NCBI GenBank assembly: GCA_934096585.1 | Contig: CAKOMG010000001.1 | Span: 186,001-250,000 of the forward strand | Length of the DNA: 64,000 bases | Source: an uncultured Bacilli bacterium | GTDB lineage: Bacteria > Bacillota_I > Bacilli_A > ML615J-28 > CAG-698 | Direction of reading: 5' to 3' | Shown here: positions 16,341 to 26,576 of the stretch, piece by piece | Layout: the number at the start of each line of letters is the position of its first letter | Position numbering within the stretch: position 1 is the first letter of the stretch | Made by a program: the position numbers and the translations under genes | Notes under the pieces: generated by a model | Database searches by the model: none | What the model was told of the DNA's origin: nothing | Seen by the model: the letters and a program-made list of their open reading frames with translations, nothing else

Positions 16341-18734
16341 TTAAATAACAATACTTACAAGTTTATTTGGAACAACAATAATTTTCTTAACACCACCTGC
16401 TGTATATTGTTTTATTTTTTCACTAGCTAAAGCAAGTTTTTCAAGTTCTTCTTTTGGTGTGTCTTTTTTTACTTCTAATTTGTCGCGCATTTTTCCATTT
16501 ACTTGAATTACTACTGTTATAACATTTTCAACTGTTTTAGTTTCATCACATGTAGGCCAAGTTTCATAAGCAAGTGAGTTATTGTGCTTTAAAACTTCTT
16601 TCCAAATTTCTTCAGTAATATGTGGAGCAAGAGGATTTAATAGTTTAATAAATCCTTCAGCGTATTCTCTTGGGAATACTTCTTCTTTATATACTGCATT
16701 AATGAAAATCATCATTTGGGCTATTGCTGTATTGAACTTTAATCCTTCATAATCTTCAGTTACTTTTTTAACAGTTTGATGATATAATTTTTCTAAATTC
16801 TTATTATCTGAATCCTTAATTTTAGATTCATCATTGTATAATCTCCAAATTCTTTCTAAGAATTTTCTTGAACCTTCTATACCTTTGGCATCCCATGGTT
16901 TATCTGCTTCAAGTGGTCCCATAAACATTTCATATAAACGCAATGTATCAGCACCATACTCTTTTACAACAACATTTGGATCTACAACGTATTCTGGGAA
17001 TCTCTTACCCATTTTAATTCCGTTGGAACCAAGAATCATTCCTTGATGCACAAGTTTCTTAAATGGTTCTTCTACTGGAACTATATTTTTATCATATAGA
17101 TAGTTATTCCACATTCTTGAGTACAATAAGTGACCAACTGCATGTTCTGGTCCACCAATATATAAATCAACAGGCATCCAATGCTTTAATAATTGTTTAT
17201 TTGCAAGTTCTTTATCATTATTAGGATCAATATATCTTAAAAAATACCAACTAGATCCGGCACTACCAGGCATCGTTGAAGTTTCACGTACAGCCTTTTT
17301 GCCATCAACTGTAATATTAATCCAATCTGTTGCTTTTGCAAGAGGTGACATACCACCTTGTGGTTTATAATCATCTAATTCTGGAAGAACAATTGGCAGT
17401 TCATCATCATTTAATGCTCTTGTTGTGCCATCTTCAAATGTGACAATAGGAATTGGTTCACCCCAATATCTTTGACGTGCAAAAATCCATTCACGAATTC
17501 TATAATTGATCTTCTTTGTTCCTATTTTATTTTCTTCAAGATATTCAATCATTTTATTAATAGCATCTTCTTTATCAAGACCATTTAAAAAGCCTGAATT
17601 AATATGAATTCCATCTTCTGTGTAAGCACATTTTGAAATATCTCCACCTTCAAGCACTTGAATAATATCAATACCAAACTTTTTCGCAAAGGCATAATCA
17701 CGATCATCATGCGCCGGAACAGCCATAATAGCTCCTGTTCCATAAGTTACAAGTACATAATCAGATATCCAAATGGGAATGTTTTTGCCATTAACAGGGT
17801 TAATAGCATAAGCCCCTGTAAATACTCCTGTTTTTTCTTTATTTAGTTCAGTTCTTTCTAAATCACTCTTTTTTGAGCAAATATCAATATAATGTAAAAC
17901 TTCTTGTTCTTGTTCTTTTGTCACAATTTTTTTAACAAGAGAATGTTCAGGAGATAATACACAATAGGTAGCTCCAAATAATGTATCACATCTTGTCGTA
18001 AAAACAGTAAATGATTCATCAGTTCCAAATACTTTAAAGTTAACGTGTGCACCAACTGATTTTCCAATCCAATTTCTTTGAATTTCCTTTGTAGATTCAG
18101 GCCAATCTAAATTGTCAAGATTTTGTAATAGTCTTTCCGCATATTTAGGAATATCAATTACCCATTGTTTCATGTTTTTTCTAACAACAGGATATCCTCC
18201 TCTTTCACTCTTTCCATCTATTACTTCATCATTTGCAAGTACTGTACCTAATTCTTCACACCAATTCACAGGCATATCGACTTTTTTTGCTAATCCATCT
18301 AAATATAGTTGTTTAAAAATCCATTGTGTCCATTTATAAAATGATGGATCGCACGTAGATATTTCTTTACTCCAATCATATGAAAATCCTAACATACATA
18401 GTTGCTTCTTAAAAGTCTCAATATTTTTTCTAGTAAAGCCATCAGGATGATTTCCCGTATTTATAGCATATTGTTCTGCTGGCAAACCAAATGAATCAAA
18501 GCCCATTGGGTGAAGCACATTATACCCTTGCATTCTTTTCATTCTTGATACAACATCAGTTGCTGTATATCCTTCTGGATGTCCTGCGTGTAAACCTACA
18601 CCAGATGGATATGGAAACATATCCAGAGCATAATATTTTGGTTTCGAAAAATCCCATACATCAGTTTTAAAGGTTTCATGCTCTTTCCAATATTCTTGCC
18701 ATTTTTTTTCTATTTCTAAATGATTATAATTCAT
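16341..18734 (-). CDS. leuS: leucyl-tRNA synthetase
   Basis: Charges tRNA-Leu. Of its 797 residues, the HIGH-type signature is in [19 protein letters not shown] (about 42-60). A CP1 editing domain follows ([18 protein letters not shown], then [15 protein letters not shown]). The class I KMSKS loop reads KMGKR ([15 protein letters not shown]), a variant known in some Firmicutes. The anticodon-binding and C-terminal domains are present. The ATG with AGAGGAAAG upstream lies 1 nt after the DUF1189 gene, so leuS is the second gene of a unit and no T-box leader is seen in front of it. Confidence 0.97.
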   Translation of the reverse strand: MNYNHLEIEKKWQEYWKEHETFKTDVWDFSKPKYYALDMFPYPSGVGLHAGHPEGYTATDVVSRMKRMQGYNVLHPMGFDSFGLPAEQYAINTGNHPDGFTRKNIETFKKQLCMLGFSYDWSKEISTCDPSFYKWTQWIFKQLYLDGLAKKVDMPVNWCEELGTVLANDEVIDGKSERGGYPVVRKNMKQWVIDIPKYAERLLQNLDNLDWPESTKEIQRNWIGKSVGAHVNFKVFGTDESFTVFTTRCDTLFGATYCVLSPEHSLVKKIVTKEQEQEVLHYIDICSKKSDLERTELNKEKTGVFTGAYAINPVNGKNIPIWISDYVLVTYGTGAIMAVPAHDDRDYAFAKKFGIDIIQVLEGGDISKCAYTEDGIHINSGFLNGLDKEDAINKMIEYLEENKIGTKKINYRIREWIFARQRYWGEPIPIVTFEDGTTRALNDDELPIVLPELDDYKPQGGMSPLAKATDWINITVDGKKAVRETSTMPGSAGSSWYFLRYIDPNNDKELANKQLLKHWMPVDLYIGGPEHAVGHLLYSRMWNNYLYDKNIVPVEEPFKKLVHQGMILGSNGIKMGKRFPEYVVDPNVVVKEYGADTLRLYEMFMGPLEADKPWDAKGIEGSRKFLERIWRLYNDESKIKDSDNKNLEKLYHQTVKKVTEDYEGLKFNTAIAQMMIFINAVYKEEVFPREYAEGFIKLLNPLAPHITEEIWKEVLKHNNSLAYETWPTCDETKTVENVITVVIQVNGKMRDKLEVKKDTPKEELEKLALASEKIKQYTAGGVKKIIVVPNKLVSIVI

Positions 18735-18735
18735 T

Positions 18736-19563
18736 TTATCTTTCCTCTTTTCTTGTGTTATACATATTTTCTAATATCTTGCTTGTTGAAATAAGACTAT
18801 AAACTGCTGATACAACATATCCAACATAAACTAATAGTTGCATTCCAAATAAACTACCAAATATTGTACAAAATACAAATGGTGTTAAATTATATATACT
18901 TACCTTGAATAATCCAGAAAATTTAAGTACGTTACCATATCTCATCTTGCTAAACAACGATAAAACACAAGCAAATATTGCAAGCCAAGCTGCCCAGTAA
19001 AAGAAATAAATGATTGTTGAAAAGACAATAATCGTTGGACGAGCTTTATTATATTCATTATCCATAATATTAAATATATTATCCCAAAAAGTTAATGAAT
19101 TAATTGTTCTTGAATCGCTTAGATTTAAATTAGTCAAGTACTCATATTCTTTATATTCTATAACTGGATATGCAATAGATGAAACCATTAAGTATACTTT
19201 ATCAGTTCCAAGCACAATATTTAAATTATTAAGTGATGTAGAAATATTTTTAATGTCTTCTGTGATATAAAAATTAATACCTGTTAAATTTTGATTTTTA
19301 TATACAAAACTTTTATCGCCATTAATGTTTTCTAAAGTTCCATTAACAATAGTAAAAGGAATAGTTTCATTTGTAAATGACTTTCTTATTTCTTTTCTTC
19401 CACTTTCACTGACTAATGAAGAAGTTGACGTAGAAATAACTACCGGAATTAGCATAAATAAAACTAGTATTAATAAGTAAAGAATAGTTTTTCCAAACTT
19501 TTCTTTATAATAAACACTTGTTTCTTTTGGGGATAATAATCCATTTGATAATCTTTTAAACAT
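18736..19563 (-). CDS. DUF1189 family membrane protein
   Basis: The product is 275 residues. An N-terminal helix (about 28-48) is followed by an extracytoplasmic region of about 120 residues and then three or four closely spaced helices (about 178-255). The start [21 protein letters not shown] and the overall layout match the DUF1189 family, whose function is unknown. The gene is the first of a unit with leuS and has a consensus promoter. Coupling to leuS is notable because the two have no known joint function. Confidence 0.7.
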   Translation of the reverse strand: MFKRLSNGLLSPKETSVYYKEKFGKTILYLLILVLFMLIPVVISTSTSSLVSESGRKEIRKSFTNETIPFTIVNGTLENINGDKSFVYKNQNLTGINFYITEDIKNISTSLNNLNIVLGTDKVYLMVSSIAYPVIEYKEYEYLTNLNLSDSRTINSLTFWDNIFNIMDNEYNKARPTIIVFSTIIYFFYWAAWLAIFACVLSLFSKMRYGNVLKFSGLFKVSIYNLTPFVFCTIFGSLFGMQLLVYVGYVVSAVYSLISTSKILENMYNTRKEER

Positions 19564-19586
19564 CTTAAACTCCTTACTTGATAATA

Positions 19587-19615
19587 ATTATATCATTTTT
19601 TTTTACTTTTTTCAA
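19587..19615 (-). promoter_or_regulatory. sigma-A promoter of DUF1189-leuS
   Basis: Minus-strand TTGAAA (19615-19610) and TATAAT (19592-19587) with 17 bp between, followed by AAGGAG before the ATG. Confidence 0.75.
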
Positions 19616-19649
19616 TTATTATATCATATGATTCTTAATAAAAATTAAA

Positions 19650-19678
19650 AGTGCTGACAAATGATTATTGCCAACACT
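19650..19678 (-). terminator. terminator after the 19687-20442 lipoprotein gene
   Basis: The hairpin AGTG-TG-CAA / TTG-CA-CACT has two mismatches and is followed on the minus strand by TTTTAATTTTTATT. Confidence 0.65.
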
Positions 19679-19686
19679 AATTATTC

Positions 19687-20442
19687 TTATTTATAATCTT
19701 CAAAACTTGGAAATTCAATTGCGATTTCTGAAGTTTGAGTTCCTAAAAATTTAACTTCTATAGTTGATGTAACATCACCAACAAGTTCTATTTTTACATT
19801 TGCTACTTTTTTATCTTTATAATTAACATATGCTTTAACTGAAGATTTTTCTTTTAAACTATCAAAAATTGATTGTAAATCTTCATCATCGTAATCATCA
19901 GATTCTAAATTATATTGTCCAACATTTAATTCAATTGTTGCTACATCATCTTTATAAGTAGTAAGTTTTGCATGTTTAAAGAAACTAGTTCCTAACATTA
20001 ATTTAACTTTATGTGTATAAGCACTGAATCCATAATTATTTACGATTGCTTCACTTTCAGTTTCAGTAACTTTTACTACTGTTTTTGATTCATTATAACG
20101 ATTGATGTATGCTTTACCATCCTCAATATAACAACTTAACTCACCATTGCTATCTTTTAAAACTGATGCTAAAGTTTCAACGCTATATTTACCTTCTTCA
20201 TAATTAAATACTAAATCTAATGTTGAAGTTTCAGAACCTTTTGTCATTACAACTTGAACCTTTCCATGTTCAGCATCTTCATATTCTTTAAAAGCGTTCA
20301 ATAATGCTGATTGTACTTCTTCAATTTTAATAGTAGGTTCTTCAGGATTTGGACCATCAGGGTTATCTGGTTTACAACCAACTAACACTAATCCACCAAT
20401 AACAAATGTTAAAACAAGTAATAATTTCTTAATCAATTTCAT
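19687..20442 (-). CDS. lipoprotein of unknown function
   Basis: The product is 251 residues with a signal peptide ending in lipobox LVGC (Cys23), then a short Pro/Asp-rich linker (DNPDGPNPEEP). The mature part is acidic and rich in beta-strand patterns, with no recognised motif. Proteins of this shape are commonly LolA/LppX-like or DUF-type surface folds, but nothing in the sequence settles this. It has its own promoter, overlapping the end of the phospholipase-family gene, and its own terminator. Confidence 0.7.
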   Translation of the reverse strand: MKLIKKLLLVLTFVIGGLVLVGCKPDNPDGPNPEEPTIKIEEVQSALLNAFKEYEDAEHGKVQVVMTKGSETSTLDLVFNYEEGKYSVETLASVLKDSNGELSCYIEDGKAYINRYNESKTVVKVTETESEAIVNNYGFSAYTHKVKLMLGTSFFKHAKLTTYKDDVATIELNVGQYNLESDDYDDEDLQSIFDSLKEKSSVKAYVNYKDKKVANVKIELVGDVTSTIEVKFLGTQTSEIAIEFPSFEDYK

Positions 20443-20464
20443 TTTTATCCTCCGATATATTATT

Positions 20465-20493
20465 ATTATACTATTTATTTAAATAAATTACAA
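20465..20493 (-). promoter_or_regulatory. promoter of the unknown lipoprotein gene
   Basis: Minus-strand TTGTAA (20493-20488) and TATAAT (20470-20465), spacer 17. The -35 box overlaps the stop codon of the upstream gene. GGAGG follows before the ATG. Confidence 0.65.
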
Positions 20494-21477
20494 GTTATTT
20501 TTATTTTTATCTTCAAATATATTATTAAAATATTTCATATCCAAGTCATATGAACAAGGAACACCTGTTATATATGACAAATCTTTGAAATAAGCATCGA
20601 CATCAAATGATTCATTTAAAAATATGGTTCTATATAAATCATTAATACAATTTACAGCTTGGTCTTTGGCTAAGTCAAACAAATCAAAGAAACTATATGT
20701 TGAAGTCATTTCTTTGTCTATGGGATTACACCAACTTCTTCTTTTATAATTAAAGATGTCTACTTGTGAAGAAGGAATCTTTTTATCATAATACGAAAGT
20801 TTTGATAAATCAAGTGATGATTTTCCATCATCTTTTTTAGTTAATATCTTTAATATGATTCCAAATGGATCATAAATAAAGCGGTAAAATCTTCTTTGCC
20901 ATTTTATTGAATTATTTACCATCTTATATCCATTTGCTTTATTGAAAACTGATTCATATAAACGATCAAATGATTCTTTACTTGATTTATTAATTTTTCT
21001 CAATTTCAAGATTTTACTTGCTATATTAAATGTATTAGGATTAGCATCATAATAATTCTCAATAACAAAGCAATCCATTGCTCTTTCTAGTTTTGTGTGT
21101 AAACCTCGATAACATAATGTATCTAATTCATCAGGATTATATACACCAGTACAATAAAAAATGTAAGGATGTGTATAACTATCTAAATAATAATGGGTAA
21201 CAAAACCACATAGATAATTAAACATATTATAATCAACTTTTGATAATTCAATTAATTTCAAAAAGAATTCTTTTGATTTATGGCGGTGCATATATTCACC
21301 AAATGCAAAACTTTCTTTTTGCAATTTACTATTTATAAAATTACAAAAGAAGAAAGGATCAGGACCTGCAGTTGCAAAATCATATAGATTTGTATTTGTG
21401 ATTGCATTCTTTACATTTTCTTCTAGTGCACTATATACCACTTTCCCAAAGTGATGATGCATAACGACATCAGGCAT
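20488..21477 (-). CDS. zinc-dependent phospholipase C family protein
   Basis: The product is 329 residues from ATG 21477, which has TAGGAGG upstream; a longer frame from 21495 has no site. The N-terminal half carries the metal-ligand pattern of the zinc-dependent phospholipase C / nuclease P1 fold: MHHHFGKVVY, ATAGPDPFFF, EYMHRHKS and GFVTHYYLDSYTHPY. There is no signal peptide, so unlike clostridial alpha-toxin it probably acts inside the cell; the substrate is unknown. It overlaps the pseudouridine synthase unit closely and is likely co-transcribed with it. Confidence 0.8.
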   Translation of the reverse strand: MPDVVMHHHFGKVVYSALEENVKNAITNTNLYDFATAGPDPFFFCNFINSKLQKESFAFGEYMHRHKSKEFFLKLIELSKVDYNMFNYLCGFVTHYYLDSYTHPYIFYCTGVYNPDELDTLCYRGLHTKLERAMDCFVIENYYDANPNTFNIASKILKLRKINKSSKESFDRLYESVFNKANGYKMVNNSIKWQRRFYRFIYDPFGIILKILTKKDDGKSSLDLSKLSYYDKKIPSSQVDIFNYKRRSWCNPIDKEMTSTYSFFDLFDLAKDQAVNCINDLYRTIFLNESFDVDAYFKDLSYITGVPCSYDLDMKYFNNIFEDKNKNNL

Positions 21478-21488
21478 ATTTATTCCTC

Positions 21489-22313
21489 CTACCAACTTGG
21501 ATAATCTACTATCTCTATATTTTCATTTTTCCAAGGATGTTTAAATGTTAAACTAAAACAATGTAGTTTTAAACATTCATCTTTAGTTCCATATAATTCA
21601 TCACCAACTAATGGATGATGCAAATAGGAAAAATGAACTCTAATTTGGTGCGTCCTTCCTGTTTCTAATAGAACTTCAACTAAATCCTTATTTTCTAACT
21701 TTTTAATTACTTTATATTTTGTGATTGATCTTTTTCCTTCTTCTGAAACATATCTCTTAATTGAAGGTGCTTTTTCACGAGCAATGGGTAAATCAATAAT
21801 ACCACTAACTGGTTCTATGTGCCCAACAATCTCACATAAATATAATTTTTTAATATCAATTTTTGAAAAAGCAAAATGTGTAATTCCATCTTTTGCTATT
21901 ATCATCAACCCACTAGTTTGAAAATCCAAACGATTAACTAAATGAACATTGCTATTAATATTATTAACTTCAAAATAATGTTTAACCATACTAATAATAT
22001 TATCTGTTACATGCTTTCTTGATGGTTGTGATGATATTCCTTTTGGTTTATTTATAACCATTAAATATTCATCTTCATATTTAATATCTAAATCACTAGC
22101 AACAGAAGTTATATTATCATTCGCTTTTTCTGTAAACTTTAATTCTAAGATATCACCTTTATGAAGCAAAACATAATTTTTGCTCTTATCTCCATTAATA
22201 TAAATGATATCTTGAACTCTAGCTTTTTTTCTTATGTTTCTTGATAAACCTATTTTTTCTAAATACTCTTTAACCAAAAGGCCATCTTCTTCTATAACAT
22301 ATTTTAATATCAT
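21489..22313 (-). CDS. RluA-family pseudouridine synthase
   Basis: Converts uridine to pseudouridine in rRNA or tRNA. The product is 274 residues: an S4-like N-terminal region (LSRNIRKKARVQDIIYINGD, then VLLHKGDILEL) and a catalytic domain from about residue 75. The catalytic Asp lies in VNRLDFQTSGL, where most relatives have HRLD; the His is Asn here. The late motif ETGRTHQIRVHFSYLHHPLVGD is intact. It lies 1 nt after the NAGPA-type gene. The exact target position (RluC, RluD or another) cannot be told. Confidence 0.88.
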   Translation of the reverse strand: MILKYVIEEDGLLVKEYLEKIGLSRNIRKKARVQDIIYINGDKSKNYVLLHKGDILELKFTEKANDNITSVASDLDIKYEDEYLMVINKPKGISSQPSRKHVTDNIISMVKHYFEVNNINSNVHLVNRLDFQTSGLMIIAKDGITHFAFSKIDIKKLYLCEIVGHIEPVSGIIDLPIAREKAPSIKRYVSEEGKRSITKYKVIKKLENKDLVEVLLETGRTHQIRVHFSYLHHPLVGDELYGTKDECLKLHCFSLTFKHPWKNENIEIVDYPSW

Positions 22314-22314
22314 C

Positions 22315-24261
22315 TTATTCTAAAATACTATTAAGCTTATTGTTTATAATTTTATTTTGAGCATCAATAACAATCAATGCATTATCTGGAACTATTACAA
22401 TTTTTTCAATAACATCCGTTTTTGTTCCCTCATTATTAGAAACTTTATAAACAAATTTAATTTGCCATCCTGAAGTATAAATAATATTTATGGAAGATGC
22501 TGGAAGTGTAAATGCTCCATCTCTTAGCCAATAACTTTTACCATCATAAACAAAGGAAGCATTAATAACAGCCCCATCTTTATCTTGAATATCACATATT
22601 ATTTTATATTTCCATTCATTATCTACTTGCACTAAAGATACATGGAGTTTTAATATACTTGGTTTTTCTTTATCTGTTAATACTTTGCCTTGATAAACAA
22701 GAGATTTATATTCTTCACCAATTTTCTGATATAATTCATAAGTATATTCTGTATTGCTATTTAAATTATTAATTGTAACTTTATTATTTTCTACTAAAGA
22801 TTTTTGACCATTAATATCAACATAAATGTTTTCTACATTTTCAACATTGTTAGTAATATTGAATGTCACTGAATTAGATGTTGATTCAGTTTTATAAGTG
22901 ATTTCTGGAACCTTAGTAACAACTAAAATGCAATCACTATCACTTCTTGCTGTTAAACCACCTGAATCACTTGGTGAGTTACAAATAGTTAATTCACCAT
23001 CTTTTAGAACAACCATAGTAGTTGATCCTCCACCATCCATTTGATAACCATTATAGATTCCATAATACTTTGCTATAGCAGCATACTCTTCTTGATTAGC
23101 TCCATAGAAACCTTTTGAAGATTGACGTCCATCAATAGTTAACATAACAACACTACCATCCTCTTTTGTTCCTAGAATTGTTCTTGGTAATCTATCATTT
23201 CCGTAACCTTCATTTTCATAACAAGGTTCTCCATTGATAACAACTTTATCATGCAATCCAATCATTGCATCACAATTTTCAAATTCAGTATTCAAATTTT
23301 TTGATTGAACTTTAATTTTAACATTTTCTTTTAATAACGCTGTTACTTCACTATTGCTTGTTACTATTGCAAATTGATTTTTAATTAATGTTGCTGAAGC
23401 ATTAACCTTTGAAATCACACCTTTACCAAAGAATTGACCTTTCGTATATGCAACAGTATTTTCTGCTTTTTCAACTACATAAGCATTATTTACTTCAACA
23501 GGAGTAACCCTATGCGAAAAATTAAATAAACCATAATATAAAGCTATTTCATCTCCTGTTGGTACTGTTTCTCCTTCTTCTCCATAGTTAATTTTATTTA
23601 TTTCTTTTTCGTAAATAATTTCATCTTTATCATTATAAATATAAAGGTAGGGATTATTACTAAAATAAATACTTTCACCTTTACTCAATCCTACTAATCT
23701 TGGTCCATTTAAACTATTATTAAAACCTAAAACACCCCATGAAGTATTTTGTTTATATAAGTTTCCATCAACATACATAGTTCCAAGTGGTGTATAAGGA
23801 TAATTATTAGTACCATTAATATCAAAAAAATCTCCATTAATTGCGGCTAATACTTTCCATCCTGGATGCATTGCTTCATAATCTTCAGCCATTGTTTTAA
23901 CAGTAGCAAGTGACCATGTACCATTTTTAATAACTCCCCATGGTACAATTTTTGATTCACTTGCATAAGGCATTTCTAATACATTAATTTGTTGGGAATA
24001 ATATTTATTACGAACTAGTGGAACTGAACTACCAAGCCCTGCTTCTGTTGCACCCTTTGAAATTAAACTTTCATTTGTGACTTGACTATAACCTTTAATT
24101 ATTTTGTGTGTTATTCCAGTTGGTAAATTGTTTACTTCTTTTACTTCTTCTTCATAGTAAATCGGATTATCTTCTGTTGCATTAACTTTAACAAAAGAAA
24201 AAGCACTCATGCAAATTAAAGATAAAACAAACAATATATAAATATTAAATCTTTTGAACAT
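22315..24261 (-). CDS. secreted phosphodiester glycosidase (NAGPA/DUF2233) domain protein
   Basis: The product is 648 residues with an N-terminal signal peptide (about 1-28). The NAGPA domain spans about residues 120-470, with the family marks AAINGDFFDINGT, RTILGTKEDGSVVMLTIDGR and the signature YQMDGGGSTTMVV. This fold hydrolyses sugar-phosphodiester bonds, and bacterial members are linked to exopolysaccharide or cell-wall turnover. A fibronectin-III-like module follows (about 480-560), then a beta-rich tail. TAGGAGG precedes the ATG. It heads a unit with the pseudouridine synthase and the phospholipase-family gene. Confidence 0.85.
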   Translation of the reverse strand: MFKRFNIYILFVLSLICMSAFSFVKVNATEDNPIYYEEEVKEVNNLPTGITHKIIKGYSQVTNESLISKGATEAGLGSSVPLVRNKYYSQQINVLEMPYASESKIVPWGVIKNGTWSLATVKTMAEDYEAMHPGWKVLAAINGDFFDINGTNNYPYTPLGTMYVDGNLYKQNTSWGVLGFNNSLNGPRLVGLSKGESIYFSNNPYLYIYNDKDEIIYEKEINKINYGEEGETVPTGDEIALYYGLFNFSHRVTPVEVNNAYVVEKAENTVAYTKGQFFGKGVISKVNASATLIKNQFAIVTSNSEVTALLKENVKIKVQSKNLNTEFENCDAMIGLHDKVVINGEPCYENEGYGNDRLPRTILGTKEDGSVVMLTIDGRQSSKGFYGANQEEYAAIAKYYGIYNGYQMDGGGSTTMVVLKDGELTICNSPSDSGGLTARSDSDCILVVTKVPEITYKTESTSNSVTFNITNNVENVENIYVDINGQKSLVENNKVTINNLNSNTEYTYELYQKIGEEYKSLVYQGKVLTDKEKPSILKLHVSLVQVDNEWKYKIICDIQDKDGAVINASFVYDGKSYWLRDGAFTLPASSINIIYTSGWQIKFVYKVSNNEGTKTDVIEKIVIVPDNALIVIDAQNKIINNKLNSILE

Positions 24262-24339
24262 ATAACCTCCTATATTTTTCTTATATATATTTTAACATTT
24301 TTTAAATTCTTTTTCAATTAAATATTAATAATTAAAATA

Positions 24340-24370
24340 AAAACACCTCTAAAGATAGAGATGTTTTTTA
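24340..24370 (-). terminator. terminator after the EF-G paralogue gene
   Basis: The stem AAAACA-CTCT / AGAG-TGTTTT has one mismatch and a 6-nt loop, with a GTTTTTATTTT tail on the minus strand, just past the stop at 24388. Confidence 0.8.
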
Positions 24371-24387
24371 AAGATTTATTCTAAAAA

Positions 24388-26454
24388 CTATTTTTTATAC
24401 TCTTCAATAATCTTTTTAATCTTATCTTCTGGAGCTATATCGTATCTTAAGAATTGTCTTGAGAATCTACCACTAGCTTGAGTCATAGCCTTAAGTTCTG
24501 TAGCATACTTAATAATTTCACTTTCTGGAACTTCAGCCGTAATAACTGTTTTGCCACCTTCAATATCTTCTTGACCTAAAATTCTTCCTCTACGCTTACT
24601 CATATCTCCCATAATTGCTCCAACATATTCAGATTTAATTGTAACCTTAATTTCCATTATAGGCTCTAATATTGTTGGTTTAACAACTTTACATGCTTCT
24701 TGCCATGCAAGACCTGCAGCTAAAACGAATGAAACTTCATTTGAATCAACTGGGTGATATGAACCATCTGTAAGGGTAGCTTTTACTCCAATAACTGGGA
24801 ACCCTGCTAAAGGACCTTTTTCAAGGGCTTTTTGTAATCCTTTTTCTACAGCTGGGAAATAGTTTTTAGGAACGGCTCCACCAAATACTTCTTCATGGAA
24901 TTCGAAATCTTGATCAGTTGGCTCGAATCTGATCCATACATCTCCGAATTGTCCAGCGCCACCAGATTGCTTCTTGTGACGTCCTTGAACACCATGTTCA
25001 TCAGTTTTGCCTCTTATTGTTTCACGATAAACTACTTTAGGGTCTTCAGTATCAACTTCAACCTTATATGTGTTTTTAAGCTTATCAATGATGTAACCTA
25101 TATGAGTAATACCTTGACCACCAATTAATAATTGTGCAGTTTCTGGATTTCTCCTTGTTTCAAATGTTTTGTCTTCTTGTGCTATTTTTTGAAGAGCAGT
25201 TGAAATCTTTTCTTCATCTTGTTTATTTTTTGGCTTAATTGCTACATAAATTGTTGGGGTAGGGAATTCTGGGCCATCAAAAATAACAGGATCTTTTTTA
25301 TCACAGAATGTATAACCACTAGTTAACTCGGACAATTTAGCAACTGCAATTATGTCACCAGCATATGCTGCTTCAAGTTGTAATTGTGTTTTACCCATTA
25401 ATGATAATAATTGAGGCATTTTAACAGTTGTATCCGTATTAGAAATATATACTTCTTGTCCTGTTTTCAACGTTCCTGAATATATTTTAAATAAATTTAT
25501 AGTTCCAACAAATGGGTCAACGATTGTTTTAAATACATATGCTGATAAAGGAGCAGAGTCCTTTGTTTCCCTAGTAACTATATTGCCTTTCAAATCTTTT
25601 CCTTGCTTTGGTTTCAAATCATCTGGAGCAGGCATAAAATCTATTACTAAGTTAAGTAAAGATTGAACACCAATATTTTTAAGGGCTGAACCACAGAATA
25701 TAGGATATACATCACCAGCAAGTACACCAGTTCTAAGTCCTGTTTTTACCTCTTCAGTAGTTAGTGGTTCACCACTAAAATATTTATCCATTAATTCTTC
25801 ACTAGTTTCCGCAACTGCTTCACAAATTGCTTCATATAACTCATCAACTTTTGCCATTTTATCTGGATAAATTTCACCATCATTACATACGCCATCTTTG
25901 TAAAGCTTTGCTTTCTTTTCTACTGCTAAAGCAACACCATCAAATGAATCTTGTTTTCCAAGTGGATAACAGAAAGGAGCAACACGCTTTCCAAACTTTT
26001 CTTTTAATTCTTCAATTAAATGATCAAATTTTATGTTTTCTTTATCCATTTTATTGATGAAGATAATTGTTGGAATATTACGTTTTTTTAACTCTTCCCA
26101 ACATCTCTCAGTGCCGACTTCAATTCCTTTAGATGCATCAATAACTAATACAGCACCTTTTACAACTGATAATACACTATCAATTTCTCCAATGAATTCT
26201 TCATTACCTGGAGTATCTAGAAAATTAATTTTATGTCCATTCCATTCAACTGGTATTAAACTTGTTGAAAGAGTTAATTGTCTTGCTTGTTCTTCTAAAG
26301 TATAATCACTAACTGTATTTTTCTTTTCAACTTCACCTTTTTTATCAATAGCACCACTTAAAAATAAAAGTGATTCTGTTAATGAAGTCTTTCCACTTCC
26401 TAAATGTCCTAAGATTGCAACGTTTCTAATTGCTTTAGAATGATATTCTCTCAT
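24388..26454 (-). CDS. EF-G-like translation GTPase (EF-G paralogue)
   Basis: The product is 688 residues, EF-G size and domain order. The G motifs are GHLGSGKTS (G1), DTPGNEEF (G3), NKMD (G4) and a SAL-type G5. Domain IV is marked by HGVQGRHKKQSGGAGQFGDV and the C-terminus by GDMSKRRGRILG. Canonical EF-G reads GHIDAGKTT at G1, and here the loop and switch regions differ in the manner of the EF-G2-like paralogues found beside a true fusA. I therefore do not assign fusA. It has a consensus promoter, a strong AAAGGAGG site and its own terminator. Confidence 0.88.
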   Translation of the reverse strand: MREYHSKAIRNVAILGHLGSGKTSLTESLLFLSGAIDKKGEVEKKNTVSDYTLEEQARQLTLSTSLIPVEWNGHKINFLDTPGNEEFIGEIDSVLSVVKGAVLVIDASKGIEVGTERCWEELKKRNIPTIIFINKMDKENIKFDHLIEELKEKFGKRVAPFCYPLGKQDSFDGVALAVEKKAKLYKDGVCNDGEIYPDKMAKVDELYEAICEAVAETSEELMDKYFSGEPLTTEEVKTGLRTGVLAGDVYPIFCGSALKNIGVQSLLNLVIDFMPAPDDLKPKQGKDLKGNIVTRETKDSAPLSAYVFKTIVDPFVGTINLFKIYSGTLKTGQEVYISNTDTTVKMPQLLSLMGKTQLQLEAAYAGDIIAVAKLSELTSGYTFCDKKDPVIFDGPEFPTPTIYVAIKPKNKQDEEKISTALQKIAQEDKTFETRRNPETAQLLIGGQGITHIGYIIDKLKNTYKVEVDTEDPKVVYRETIRGKTDEHGVQGRHKKQSGGAGQFGDVWIRFEPTDQDFEFHEEVFGGAVPKNYFPAVEKGLQKALEKGPLAGFPVIGVKATLTDGSYHPVDSNEVSFVLAAGLAWQEACKVVKPTILEPIMEIKVTIKSEYVGAIMGDMSKRRGRILGQEDIEGGKTVITAEVPESEIIKYATELKAMTQASGRFSRQFLRYDIAPEDKIKKIIEEYKK

Positions 26455-26502
26455 CTATAGCTACCTCCTTTTTAAATTTTATGCAAACGATTTCTATAGT
26501 AT

Positions 26503-26531
26503 ATTATACAATATTATGAAGAAATTTGCAA
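26503..26531 (-). promoter_or_regulatory. sigma-A promoter of the EF-G paralogue
   Basis: Minus-strand TTGCAA (26531-26526) and TATAAT (26508-26503) with 17 bp between. Confidence 0.75.
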
Positions 26532-26576
26532 GGGTTTCCATTAATGTTTTAATATTTTTTTTATGAATTAATTAAA

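Noticed and set aside
18735..19686. T-box or other leader in front of leuS
   Set aside because: leuS starts 1 nt after another coding gene and no T-box stem or specifier region is visible upstream of that gene.
26033..26305. Plus-strand 90-codon frame inside the EF-G paralogue
   Set aside because: Antisense shadow of the conserved GTPase domain.
24388..26454. Calling this gene fusA
   Set aside because: The G1 loop and other motifs match EF-G-like paralogues better than canonical EF-G, and no ribosomal protein operon surrounds it.
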